NCBI RefSeq assembly: GCF_030506325.1
Contig: NZ_CP120683.1
Location: forward strand, 496,001-560,000
Source of the DNA: Tunicatimonas pelagia
GTDB lineage: Bacteria; Bacteroidota; Bacteroidia; Cytophagales; Cyclobacteriaceae
Direction of reading: 5' to 3'
DNA: 64,000 nucleotides
Shown here in pieces: positions 1 through 8,721 of the stretch. Every line of letters begins with the position of its first letter. The first letter of the stretch is position 1. The notes beneath the pieces are model-generated. The model saw only the letters and a list, made by a program, of their open reading frames with translations, made no database searches and had not been told where the DNA came from. Made by a program: the position numbers and the translations under genes.

Positions 1-1
1 A

Positions 2-679
2 CACGTAGTTGAAACAGTATCCGAACCGGTTCTTCAGCGAGGTTTCTGGTGGGTTGATGAAGAGACTAAAAAAACGCATACCTTAGCAATAGGATTACCC
101 TCTCAAGTAAATTACGTGTACGACTTACGTAGTGGGGCACTGCTGGCCGGTTGGGGTGGCGATTTTGTGGATGCTACCCAAATGTGGCACAGCCGAGGAG
201 AAGATCAGTCGTTAACCGCACTGGGTGGAGTTATTCCGTTTCAGGTACATCCCCCGTTCGCTCAACTTGCTTCTACCCAAGCCAGTTGGCCCGACTCAGT
301 TGATTTAGAGTCCAAGAACTTTCGCTACCAGGGGTACCAATTGAACGCCGAACGTATTCCGGTATTTGAGTACAAATTAGGCGAGGGTACTTTGTACGAT
401 GAGATTGAGCAGCGTAAAGGGGAACGTAGTTTAACCCGAAACATTACAATTAACCAAAACCAAATAGCTTCTTCCTGGTACTGTTTGGTGGCCGAAGGCA
501 GCTCAGTAGAGAAACTACCGGATGGAAGCTACAGCGTAGACGATCATCGGTACTACGTAACCATTGATAAGGCTGCTAGTGCGCCTATTGAGCGAAACCG
601 AAATGGTAAAACTCAACTACTGCTACCACTTATCGCCCGAAATGGTGAAACCAAGGCATCTTATACCATCATCTGGTAA
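2..679 (+). CDS. C-terminal part of a secreted/periplasmic protein of unknown function (5' end outside window)
   Basis: The reading frame is open from base 2 to the TAA at 677-679, so this is about 225 residues of a protein that begins before the window. An internal GTG at 116 is not needed as a start, because the frame upstream of it is free of stops and protein-like. The segment is beta-rich with many Trp, Tyr and Gly residues (WWVDEET, GWGGDFVDATQMWHSRG) and looks like a folded domain rather than a repeat. It ends 11 bp before the propeller-azurin gene on the same strand, so the two are probably co-transcribed. That suggests a role in an extracytoplasmic redox or sugar-oxidation step, but only by context. 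No family assignment is made. Confidence 0.6.
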   Translation, partial: HVVETVSEPVLQRGFWWVDEETKKTHTLAIGLPSQVNYVYDLRSGALLAGWGGDFVDATQMWHSRGEDQSLTALGGVIPFQVHPPFAQLASTQASWPDSVDLESKNFRYQGYQLNAERIPVFEYKLGEGTLYDEIEQRKGERSLTRNITINQNQIASSWYCLVAEGSSVEKLPDGSYSVDDHRYYVTIDKAASAPIERNRNGKTQLLLPLIARNGETKASYTIIW

Positions 680-690
680 CAAAAACTATT

Positions 691-2628
691 ATGAAAAATT
701 TTATTCTTTTACTTCTTATCGTAATTCCCAGTTGGCTATTCGCCCAAGCAGAAGATGATTATTACCGAATTGAAACCATTCCTATTCCCGATAGCATTTT
801 GCTGGAGGTAGGTGGATTGGCCTTTACTGATGATGGAAAATTAGGAGTCTCTACCCGGCGGGGTGAGGTTTGGTTGCTGGATCGGCCTACTTCGGCGCGC
901 CCAACTTTTACCCGCTTTGCCCACGGACTACACGAGCCACTAGGGCTGGCGTATCGCAATGGTTCGTTTTACACTACCCAGCGGGCTGAAGTTACCAAAC
1001 TTACTGATAATGACAGTGACGGCGTAGCTGATCGCTACCAATCAATTTACTCCTGGCCGCTTTCGGGCAATTACCACGAATATTCTTACGGCCCACTGTT
1101 TTTACCCAATGGCGATATGCTCGTCACGCTAAACTTGGCTTGGATTGGCTACGGCGAAAGCCCGGTAAAGTGGCGCGGCTGGCTACTGAAAATTACCGAA
1201 GACGGTAATATGACTCCCATCGCTACCGGATTGCGGTCACCCGCTGGATTTGGCTTTGATATTAATGGAGAAATATTTTACGGAGAAAACCAGGGCGACT
1301 GGATTGGCTCAGGTCGGATTACGCACTTAGAAAAAGGTGATTTTGCCGGAAATCCGGCCGGATTGAATTGGAGTCAGGAACCCAATTCACCGTTGCGGCT
1401 TAAGCGAAGCAACATTCCTGATTCGGTAGGGCTGATGCACGAATTTGCGAAGAATATTTCCAGTATGAAGCCCCCGACCGTTTGGTTTCCCCACACGATC
1501 ATGGGAATTTCTACCTCTGACATTATGACGGATACCACCCAGGGTGGATTTGGGCCGTTTGCCGGACAAATGTTTGTGGGCGATCAGGGGCACAGTAAAG
1601 TGATGCGGGTGTTTCTGGAAAAAATCAATGGCGAATATCAGGGAGCCTGCTTTCCGTTTCGGGAAGGTTTCTCGTCCGGTATTCTGCGAATGCGCTGGGG
1701 ACCGGATGATAATATGTACGTGGGCATGACCAGCCGGGGTTGGGCTTCTACCGGCAAAGAACCCTACGGCTTACAACGGTTGGTATGGACGGGAAAAACT
1801 CCGTTCGAGATAAAAGCCATTCGGGCGGTAGCCAACGGCTTTGAATTAGAATTTACCCAACCTGTTGATGAGTCGGTGGCTTCCCAAGCCTCGATCTACC
1901 CGATCACTAATTTCATCTACAGCTATCACCGAAGTTACGGTAGTCCGATTATTAATCAGCAGGCATGTCAGGTGCATAGTGCTGAGGTTTCAGCCGATCG
2001 TACTAAAGTACGTCTGCATATGGACGGGCTGCGGGAAGGCTACATTCACGAAATTAAAGTAGATGGATTGAAATCGGCCAGTGGTCAATCGCTATTGCAC
2101 GATGTGGGATATTATACGCTTAATAATTTTGCCGAGGGAACCGCAGTAACCGCTCCTATCGCCCAAAACAAAACATCAGAGATGCCTCCCTGCGAGGAAT
2201 CGGAAAAGCGCATAACCGAAATGCCTAACGATTGGGAAAAGCCCGATGTGGTAATCAATATCGGAACCGAACCCGGATTAAAATACGATTTAAGTGAGTT
2301 TACGGTAGCCGAAGGCGACAAGGTGCAAATTATCTTCAATAACAACGATGATATGCTGCACAACTTGGTAGTGACTGAACCTAATGTGGCCAATCAGGTG
2401 GGGGAAGAAGCAATGACTTTAGGATTGGCGGGAACCGACCGGGGCTACGTGCCAATCATGGATGAAGTTTTGTTCCACACTTGTATTCTCCAGCCTGAAA
2501 CTTCGGAAAGCATCTACTTCGTAGCTCCTCCGGCGGGCGAATACGAGTTCGTATGCACCTTTCCCGGGCACTACAAAGTAATGCGAGGAAAGATGGTCGT
2601 CACATCAAAGGAAACCGCTTCTCGTTGA
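691..2628 (+). CDS. Secreted beta-propeller (sorbosone/glucose dehydrogenase-like) protein with C-terminal azurin-type copper domain
   Basis: 645 residues. Residues 1-20 are a signal peptide (ending WLFAQA). Residues about 30-380 resemble the NHL/PQQ-type soluble dehydrogenase propeller, and about 380-480 look like an Ig-like linker domain. Residues about 530-642 form a cupredoxin: His557 (LHNLVV), Cys622, His627 and Met631 in CTFPGHYKVMRG reproduce the azurin/auracyanin type 1 copper ligand pattern. The inference is a periplasmic oxidase or dehydrogenase that passes electrons to its own blue-copper domain. No quinone-binding residues were verified, so the propeller could be non-catalytic. 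It follows the truncated gene by 11 bp and converges with ggt 7 bp downstream. Confidence 0.8.
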   Translation: MKNFILLLLIVIPSWLFAQAEDDYYRIETIPIPDSILLEVGGLAFTDDGKLGVSTRRGEVWLLDRPTSARPTFTRFAHGLHEPLGLAYRNGSFYTTQRAEVTKLTDNDSDGVADRYQSIYSWPLSGNYHEYSYGPLFLPNGDMLVTLNLAWIGYGESPVKWRGWLLKITEDGNMTPIATGLRSPAGFGFDINGEIFYGENQGDWIGSGRITHLEKGDFAGNPAGLNWSQEPNSPLRLKRSNIPDSVGLMHEFAKNISSMKPPTVWFPHTIMGISTSDIMTDTTQGGFGPFAGQMFVGDQGHSKVMRVFLEKINGEYQGACFPFREGFSSGILRMRWGPDDNMYVGMTSRGWASTGKEPYGLQRLVWTGKTPFEIKAIRAVANGFELEFTQPVDESVASQASIYPITNFIYSYHRSYGSPIINQQACQVHSAEVSADRTKVRLHMDGLREGYIHEIKVDGLKSASGQSLLHDVGYYTLNNFAEGTAVTAPIAQNKTSEMPPCEESEKRITEMPNDWEKPDVVINIGTEPGLKYDLSEFTVAEGDKVQIIFNNNDDMLHNLVVTEPNVANQVGEEAMTLGLAGTDRGYVPIMDEVLFHTCILQPETSESIYFVAPPAGEYEFVCTFPGHYKVMRGKMVVTSKETASR

Positions 2629-2635
2629 GAAAAGC

Positions 2636-4318
2636 TTAGTACCCAGCTGCTTGACCGTCTTTTCGTGATTCCGATGCGCCGATGTATACATCATTTTCCG
2701 CATCGTACTTGATGGCTTGGTAACCGCCGTATACTCCCCGGGCAAACTGAACGGTATGTCGTTTTCGCATTAGCTCTTGGATAGTTTCCGAAGAAAATCC
2801 GGTTTCCATCCGCAGAATACCTCCATCCGTCATTTTACCTCCGGTAGGTTGAGAGTCGCTCGCGTGGTTAATTCGGGGGGCATCCCCGGCTTCCTGCACG
2901 TTCATCCCAAAGTCAATCATATTGACCAGTACTTGCACGTGACCCTGGGGTTGCATGGCACCCCCCATAAGTCCAAAGCTCAGATAAGGCTTACCGTTTT
3001 TAGTAACAAAGGCCGGAATAATGGTATGGAACGGACGTTTGTGGGGTTCATACACATTGTTATGGCCTTCTTCCAAACTAAACAACGCTCCCCGGTTTTG
3101 CAGGATGAAACCCAGACCGGGCGGAGTCATCCCCGAACCCATACCAGAATAATTGCTTTGGATAAGGGAGATCATATTACCATCTCCGTCGGCCACAGTC
3201 ATATAGATCGTATTACCTTGCTCTAACTCTCCGGCCGGATATTCACGGCCCGCCCTATCGGGATCAATTAATTTAGCTCGAGCTTGGGCGTATTCTTTAG
3301 AAATGAGCTGATCCATCGGGATTTGTACAAAGTCGGGGTCAGCGTAGTACTTTGCCCGGTCTTCGTAGGCTATCTTTTTGGCTTCTACCAAATGATGGAT
3401 ATACTCCGCACTACCAAAGCCCATACTGGCTAAATCGTAACCTTCTAAAATATTGAGCATCTGTAGTACGGCAGTTCCTTGCCCATTAGGCGGCAGTTCG
3501 TATACCTCGTAGCCTCGGTAGTTAGTAGAAACCGGTTCCACCCAGTCCGCAGTATGATCTGCTAAGTCTTTGGTGGAGAGCAGCCCACCTTGCTTTTTGA
3601 TATAGTCGGTAATCGTTTTGGCAATCTCACCCTTATAAAATGCGTCTTGGCCTTCCTGGGCAATTTTCTCTAATGTGTTGGCTAATCCGGGATTTTTGAA
3701 AATTTCACCTTTTTCGGGAGTTCGACCGTTAGGCATAAAGACATCGGAAAAGCCTTCGTACTGCTGAAGTACTCGGGCATTTCCCCTCCAACCGGAAGCA
3801 ATCACTTCCGTCAGCGGAAAACCATCGCGGGCGTAATCAATCGCGGGCTGAAGAATGGTAGTCATGGGTAGGCTGCCCATTTTTTCGTGCAACGCAAACC
3901 AACCGCTCACGCAGCCCGGCACACTTACTGATAATGGTCCTCGGTAGGGTACTTCCTCGTGGCCGTTTTCTTCAAAGTACGCGAGAGATAAATCGTACGG
4001 GGAGCGTCCGCTGGCATTCAGCCCGAGCAATTCTTCATTTTCGGCATTCCAGACAATGGCAAACAGATCACCACCTATTCCATTGCCGGTAGGTTCGGTT
4101 AACCCTAGTACCGCATTAGCGGCAATAGCGGCATCAATGGCATTACCGCCCTGTCGGAGAATATAGAGTGCCGTTTGCGTAGCTAGTGGTTGACTGGTAG
4201 CCGCCATCCCGTGCTGGGCAATCACCTCCGAGCGGGTAGCAAACTGCTCGCCCGTCAGTCGGTCTTGGGCAAATAGCAAAGTGGGCAGTAAAAGAAAGAA
4301 GAAAAGTAAAGCTCTCAT
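2636..4318 (-). CDS. ggt: Gamma-glutamyltransferase (glutathione hydrolase)
   Basis: 560 residues with a signal peptide (residues 1-17, LLFAQ). This is an N-terminal nucleophile hydrolase that cleaves the gamma-glutamyl bond of glutathione and related peptides in the periplasm. The proenzyme splits itself just before the catalytic Thr, which lies at Thr370 in GNTIYMTVADGDG. The following NYSGMGSGM and GFILQNRG segments match the substrate-binding loop and oxyanion hole region of the family. The N-terminal GGNAIDAAIAAN and TGNGIGGD motifs are also typical. Length is normal for the family. Start is ATG at 4318. No operon partner is evident. Confidence 0.93.
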   Translation of the reverse strand: MRALLFFFLLLPTLLFAQDRLTGEQFATRSEVIAQHGMAATSQPLATQTALYILRQGGNAIDAAIAANAVLGLTEPTGNGIGGDLFAIVWNAENEELLGLNASGRSPYDLSLAYFEENGHEEVPYRGPLSVSVPGCVSGWFALHEKMGSLPMTTILQPAIDYARDGFPLTEVIASGWRGNARVLQQYEGFSDVFMPNGRTPEKGEIFKNPGLANTLEKIAQEGQDAFYKGEIAKTITDYIKKQGGLLSTKDLADHTADWVEPVSTNYRGYEVYELPPNGQGTAVLQMLNILEGYDLASMGFGSAEYIHHLVEAKKIAYEDRAKYYADPDFVQIPMDQLISKEYAQARAKLIDPDRAGREYPAGELEQGNTIYMTVADGDGNMISLIQSNYSGMGSGMTPPGLGFILQNRGALFSLEEGHNNVYEPHKRPFHTIIPAFVTKNGKPYLSFGLMGGAMQPQGHVQVLVNMIDFGMNVQEAGDAPRINHASDSQPTGGKMTDGGILRMETGFSSETIQELMRKRHTVQFARGVYGGYQAIKYDAENDVYIGASESRKDGQAAGY

Positions 4319-4376
4319 AGGTTAGACAGGTTAGATCTGTTCAGGAAAGAAACGGAATATCCGCCGGAATGGCAAG

Positions 4377-5333
4377 TTACTCAACAACTGCTTTTTCACG
4401 ACTGAGCAGTATGCCTATACCAATAAGCTGGCTAAACTGTAGTTCACTAACCTGATCGAAATCGTAGAGGGCAATAGCCGATACATTAACATTGATGTAC
4501 TGCGTTAGTTTAGCGGCCAGGGTTACATCTAACCGATGGTCAATTTGATTCAGAGAAAGGTTTTCGTAGTTGGCGAAGGTCAGGTAGCGAGCCTGAAGAC
4601 TAATATTTTCGGTAATATTTTTGTTCCAGTTAGCTAGTAGTTGAAATGCTAGCCACTCATAACGGACAGTTTCGCCGGCTCGACTTTCTACGCCATAGGC
4701 AATTCCACTCATGCTAGACTCTAAATTATTATATAATGTAGTGTCATTTACGATAGTAATACGAGGTGAAAACGGACTCAAACGCAGCGAAAAGTTTCTA
4801 GTGGGAGCATATTCAAACCCCAGTGAAAACGTCAGGAATGCCGGTGCCAAGAAATCTGAAATTCGTAATGCGTCTTCTCCACCAGTTGCCGTCTCCACAT
4901 AACGAAAACCCGGACCGAATTGCGTAAGAAAATTTAGAGAACCGTAGCCATTCCATTCTTTAGAAATATCGTACCCTACCTTACTGTCCAGAAAAATTCG
5001 ATCTTGTGTTTTGCGTACCCCTTGCCCTTGATTATTAACTACCCCAAATAGCAAATCAACGGTATTATTCCACGACCAAGAACCGTTTTTATAATTCGCC
5101 AAGTAGTTAAACAGGCCAGAAAAAGCGACAGAATTTACTGCCCCCCCAGTCCAGTTATCACTAAACGCTGCCTGATTGAAGTTAAGACCAAACTTCGTAG
5201 AAGTAGTCCAGACGGTATCGGCTCCCAAAGTATCAGGAGGAGTTAACAGAGCGGTAGGGTCGGGTACCACTTGGGCTAGTAAACTCAGGTGACATAGCGT
5301 AAACAATACAATTGATAATAAGACTTTTTTCAT
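4377..5333 (-). CDS. DUF3078 family outer-membrane beta-barrel protein
   Basis: 318 residues, signal peptide cleaved after about residue 20 (LLAQV). The NFNQAAFSDNWTGG motif followed by alternating amphipathic strands (residues 45-315) is the hallmark of the Bacteroidota DUF3078 family, which is predicted to form an outer-membrane barrel. Function is unknown. The final residues do not show a clear T9SS signal, in keeping with an integral outer-membrane protein. It stands alone on the minus strand, with 58 bp to ggt and 69 bp to the MscS gene, so it could share a transcript with either neighbour. Confidence 0.8.
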   Translation of the reverse strand: MKKVLLSIVLFTLCHLSLLAQVVPDPTALLTPPDTLGADTVWTTSTKFGLNFNQAAFSDNWTGGAVNSVAFSGLFNYLANYKNGSWSWNNTVDLLFGVVNNQGQGVRKTQDRIFLDSKVGYDISKEWNGYGSLNFLTQFGPGFRYVETATGGEDALRISDFLAPAFLTFSLGFEYAPTRNFSLRLSPFSPRITIVNDTTLYNNLESSMSGIAYGVESRAGETVRYEWLAFQLLANWNKNITENISLQARYLTFANYENLSLNQIDHRLDVTLAAKLTQYINVNVSAIALYDFDQVSELQFSQLIGIGILLSREKAVVE

Positions 5334-5402
5334 AACACGATTGCTTAAAGTAGCCGGAACAATGGCAAATTGGTAAATAGTTGAAATGATTTATGGTAAA
5401 TG

Positions 5403-6239
5403 CTACGAGTTGACCAAAGGATTGTGAATATGGGCATCTACTTGCGGGTAAGGAATACTAATATCGTTAGCATCAAATGCTTTTTTCACCGCTTCCGTTT
5501 TCTCAAAGAATAGGTTCCAGTAATCAGCCTGAACGCACCGAGCCCGAACCTTAAAGTTTACTGAACTATCAGCCAGTTCGGCCAAGTTAATGAACGGTGC
5601 ATCCTGATTAAGTACTCGCTCATCAGCAAAAACCGTCTCCTTAATAATCTGGCGAGCTTTATCAATGTCATCGTCATAACTGATGCCAAATACCCACTCT
5701 ACTAGTCGGGTCTCTTCCGTAGAGTAGTTGATGATTTTATTGTTATACAACGGCCCGTTCGGCAGAATAATGGTTTTGTTGTCGTATGATTTTAGTACCG
5801 TGTGAAATATTTGAATTTCGGATACTGAAGCGGTAACTCCCTGTGCCTCAATTACGTCACCTACCTTAAACGGCTTCAAAATTAGAATTAGAATACCACC
5901 CGCAAAGTTGGACAAACTACCCTGCAACGCTAGACCAATGGCTAGACCAGCCGCCCCCAGTACCGCTACAAAGGAGGTGGTTTCAATCCCTACCCTGCTG
6001 GCAATGCTAATGATAAGCACAACAATTAGTAGTGCTTTAATAATACCCGACAGAAAAGGAACTAGCGAAGGGTCAACTTCCCGTTTATTGAGTGCTTTTC
6101 GGAGACCAGTTATTATCCGATTGATGATCCAAAGACCAACAATTAGCGTTAGAATAGCCAATAATAACTTAGGAATAAATAGAATAGCGTATTCGCTCAG
6201 CGTTTTAATTGCAGCTTCGATATCTAAATTTTCTATCAT
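5403..6239 (-). CDS. Small-conductance mechanosensitive channel, MscS family
   Basis: 278 residues. Three N-terminal membrane helices lie at about 15-40, 63-83 and 90-115. The third carries the glycine/alanine-rich pore sequence GAAGLAIGLALQGSLSNF, followed by the KPFKVGDVIE start of the MscS beta domain and a cytoplasmic C-terminal domain. These channels open under membrane tension and release solutes during osmotic downshock. Length equals the minimal E. coli MscS type. Start is ATG at 6239. Confidence 0.92.
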   Translation of the reverse strand: MIENLDIEAAIKTLSEYAILFIPKLLLAILTLIVGLWIINRIITGLRKALNKREVDPSLVPFLSGIIKALLIVVLIISIASRVGIETTSFVAVLGAAGLAIGLALQGSLSNFAGGILILILKPFKVGDVIEAQGVTASVSEIQIFHTVLKSYDNKTIILPNGPLYNNKIINYSTEETRLVEWVFGISYDDDIDKARQIIKETVFADERVLNQDAPFINLAELADSSVNFKVRARCVQADYWNLFFEKTEAVKKAFDANDISIPYPQVDAHIHNPLVNS

Positions 6240-6433
6240 GAAGTTGGTTATTTTGGTAAATAGTTTATTGGCGCAAATATGAGTAATTAGTACTAATTTG
6301 CCAACCTGTATAGATTGGGGCGTGGCTTGGTCTGCCTATTATTGCGAAAAGCAATTGGTTGGTAAATACCGTGAAAAAGCACGAATTTACTCCTTAGCTT
6401 CTCATTTAGTGTTTCTAGTTCGTAATTAACTGC

Positions 6434-6441
6434 TAAATTTG
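6434..6441 (+). promoter_or_regulatory. Putative Bacteroidota -7 promoter box
   Basis: TAAATTTG matches the TAnnTTTG consensus used by the Bacteroidota primary sigma factor. It lies 19 bp before the ATG of the DUF192 gene, giving a short leader. A weak TTT-containing -33 region is present near 6411. Inference from pattern only. Confidence 0.4.
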
Positions 6442-6460
6442 CCCGATCATTACATAACCT

Positions 6461-7039
6461 ATGAGTAAACCTACCACCAATCCCGAAGATAAAATCTCCA
6501 AGGTTTCTTCCGCTCGCAAGCTACTGATCGTGGCGCTTATAGCAGGAGGTGTTATAGCAATCATTTATTTCTTTTTTCTCGGTAAAGAAGAAGGGGTAGG
6601 CATGGCTTCCGAGCAGTCAAGTCAGTCCAACACAGTAGAAGAACCCCCATTCCTTGAAGAAGGAACTCTGTGGTTTTTAAGTGATAACCAGCAAGACACT
6701 TTGCAACAGATTACCATCGAAGTAGCTGATGATCAGGAACAACGTGCCCAGGGAATGATGCACCGCAGTGCTATGGATGAGCTACAAGGAATGCTATTTA
6801 TTCACGATCGGCCCGAAGTGCAGGCGTACTGGATGAAAAATACGAAGCTTCCGCTGGACATCATTTACGTAGGGGAGAACAAGGAAATTGTGACCATCTA
6901 CCAAGGGGTGATGCCCTATTCGGAAAAGTCTATTCCTTCTTCTTCGGAAGCCCTCTACGTAGTAGAAGTAAACGCGGGGTTCACCGGTCGGCACAAAGTT
7001 GAAGAAGGAGATTTTATTGCCTTTGAGCTACTCAATTAA
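6461..7039 (+). CDS. DUF192 protein with N-terminal membrane anchor
   Basis: 192 residues. A single membrane helix at about 20-43 is followed by a polar linker and a C-terminal DUF192 domain (about 75-188). The domain motifs are all present: the RAQGMMHR segment, the GMLFIHD strand, YWMKNTKLPLDIIYV and the closing VVEVNAGF. The family is small, mostly extracytoplasmic and of unknown biochemical role. The anchor places this copy on the periplasmic face. It converges with the AcpH-like gene, 4 bp apart. Confidence 0.88.
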   Translation: MSKPTTNPEDKISKVSSARKLLIVALIAGGVIAIIYFFFLGKEEGVGMASEQSSQSNTVEEPPFLEEGTLWFLSDNQQDTLQQITIEVADDQEQRAQGMMHRSAMDELQGMLFIHDRPEVQAYWMKNTKLPLDIIYVGENKEIVTIYQGVMPYSEKSIPSSSEALYVVEVNAGFTGRHKVEEGDFIAFELLN

Positions 7040-7043
7040 TGGC

Positions 7044-7628
7044 TTAAATACTGTCTAACCACGCTTGGCTATGCTGGTTAACCGCAGCAAAAAAATCGGA
7101 AAATTCCTGCTCAAAGCTTTCGTAGTGCTGCTGCAAATTAGCAATGGCTGATCCCATCTGATTAGGGTAGCGCGAGCGTTTCTCCATGCCTTTCAGCGTT
7201 CGGGCAATACCCTCCAGTTCAGCGTAGTACAATAGCCAGTTATGCTGGCTCATATAGTGCAACATTTGCTGAGCTTTCGGAGGTAATAGAGTCTGCTGTT
7301 CGTGTAATACCTGATAGATTTGCTGCGTAAAAGTTTTTAAAGAAGTTTCGCAGTACTCTGGCCAGTTTTTAGCTAGAAAGTGGTCGTAAAAAATATCGAC
7401 AATCACTCCCGCGTAATGCCGGTGCTGATCTACCAATCGATGCTTACTCTGAAGAAAAATGGGGTGAAAATCAGTAAAGAAATCAATCTCCCGATGAAAT
7501 AGAATTCCTTCGGCTAGAGGCGAGTCAAACTTTTGGTATTGTTTTCCTTTCACAAAGTCGCCCAGAAAACTGCCAACAATAAGTGGGGAACTAGAGCGGG
7601 ATAAATAAAAGTGAGCCAGTAAATTCAT
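7044..7628 (-). CDS. Acyl carrier protein phosphodiesterase (AcpH/DUF479 family)
   Basis: 194 residues. The N-terminal MNLLAHFYLS, GSFLGDFVKG and ILFHREIDFFTD segments match the AcpH/DUF479 family. This all-helical HD-like enzyme is reported to remove the 4'-phosphopantetheine arm from holo-ACP with a divalent metal. The His and Asp residues in those segments are the likely metal ligands. Length is typical. Start is ATG at 7628. The next gene upstream (7708) is divergent. Confidence 0.85.
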   Translation of the reverse strand: MNLLAHFYLSRSSSPLIVGSFLGDFVKGKQYQKFDSPLAEGILFHREIDFFTDFHPIFLQSKHRLVDQHRHYAGVIVDIFYDHFLAKNWPEYCETSLKTFTQQIYQVLHEQQTLLPPKAQQMLHYMSQHNWLLYYAELEGIARTLKGMEKRSRYPNQMGSAIANLQQHYESFEQEFSDFFAAVNQHSQAWLDSI

Positions 7629-7707
7629 CTTCGTTAAGAACGAAATGAAGCGTGCTTAGTTTCTCACTTGAATAAAGTACAGTATTTACCAACTTACGGA
7701 ATCAACC

Positions 7708-8706
7708 ATGAAAATAGCTTTTTTTAGCACTAAATCGTACGACCGAACTTATATGAACCAAGTGAATGAAGCGTTTGGTCACGATATATCGTACTTTGAT
7801 ACGGGTCTACGTCCTTCCACGGCAGTACTAGCGCAAGATCACACTGCGGTTTGCATCTTTGTAAACGATCAAGCCGATACTGAAACATTGGAAGTTTTGA
7901 AAGACCAAGGAGTGGAGCTACTAGCACTACGTAGTGCTGGCTTCAACCACGTAGATATTGGCAAAGCCGATGAACTAGGAATCAAGATCGCTCGGGTTCC
8001 GGCTTATTCACCTTATGCGGTGGCCGAACATGCGCTGGCAATGATCCTTACGCTTAATCGCAAAACCCACCTAGCCTACAGCCGGGTGCGGGATGGAAAC
8101 TTTTCTTTGGAACGCTTGACCGGGTTTGACTTGCGAGGCAAAACAGTTGGAGTAATTGGAACCGGAGTAATTGGGCGAGTATTTGCCCAAATTATGCTAG
8201 GAGTTGGCTGTAAGGTAGTTGCTTACGATCCTTACCCCAATGAAGAACTGAAGCAGCAGGTAGAATACATGGGTTTGCCGGAGCTATTTAGCCAGTCTGA
8301 TATTATCTCACTGCACTGTCCGCTCACGAAAGATACGCATTATATTATCAATGAAGAGGCGGTCAATCAAATGAAGGAAGATGTTATGCTGATTAATACC
8401 AGCCGGGGTGGTTTAGTAGATACCAAGGCGGTGATTCAGGGGTTGAAACATCAAAAAATCGGTTACTTTGGCTTGGATGTATACGAGCAAGAAGAAAATA
8501 TCTTCTTTGAAGATCTCTCGGGAGCTATCATTCAAGACGATATGATTACCCGACTGATGACTTTTCCCAATGTGCTAATCACATCTCACCAGGCCTTTTT
8601 CACCCAAGAAGCCATGACTGGTATTGCGAAAACTACCTTACAAAATATTCGGGACTTTGAAGAAGGTAAAGAGTTGGCGAATGAAGTATCTTACTCTGAT
8701 AAATAA
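7708..8706 (+). CDS. NAD-dependent D-2-hydroxyacid dehydrogenase (D-lactate dehydrogenase-like)
   Basis: 332 residues of the fermentative LdhA-like branch. The nucleotide-binding motif VGVIGTGVIG lies at about residues 147-156. The catalytic Arg is in LRSAGFNHVD (about 76), the Glu in VYEQEENIFF and the His in TSHQAFFT near residue 297. It interconverts D-lactate (or a related 2-hydroxyacid) and pyruvate with NADH in the cytosol. Length is normal. It converges with the AraC-type regulator, 15 bp apart. Confidence 0.9.
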   Translation: MKIAFFSTKSYDRTYMNQVNEAFGHDISYFDTGLRPSTAVLAQDHTAVCIFVNDQADTETLEVLKDQGVELLALRSAGFNHVDIGKADELGIKIARVPAYSPYAVAEHALAMILTLNRKTHLAYSRVRDGNFSLERLTGFDLRGKTVGVIGTGVIGRVFAQIMLGVGCKVVAYDPYPNEELKQQVEYMGLPELFSQSDIISLHCPLTKDTHYIINEEAVNQMKEDVMLINTSRGGLVDTKAVIQGLKHQKIGYFGLDVYEQEENIFFEDLSGAIIQDDMITRLMTFPNVLITSHQAFFTQEAMTGIAKTTLQNIRDFEEGKELANEVSYSDK

Positions 8707-8721
8707 CATAACTAACACTGC

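Noticed and set aside
762-959. Minus-strand reading frame inside the propeller-azurin gene
   Set aside because: Arginine/serine/proline-rich shadow of the real gene with no family signature; the same applies to the many antisense frames inside the other large genes.
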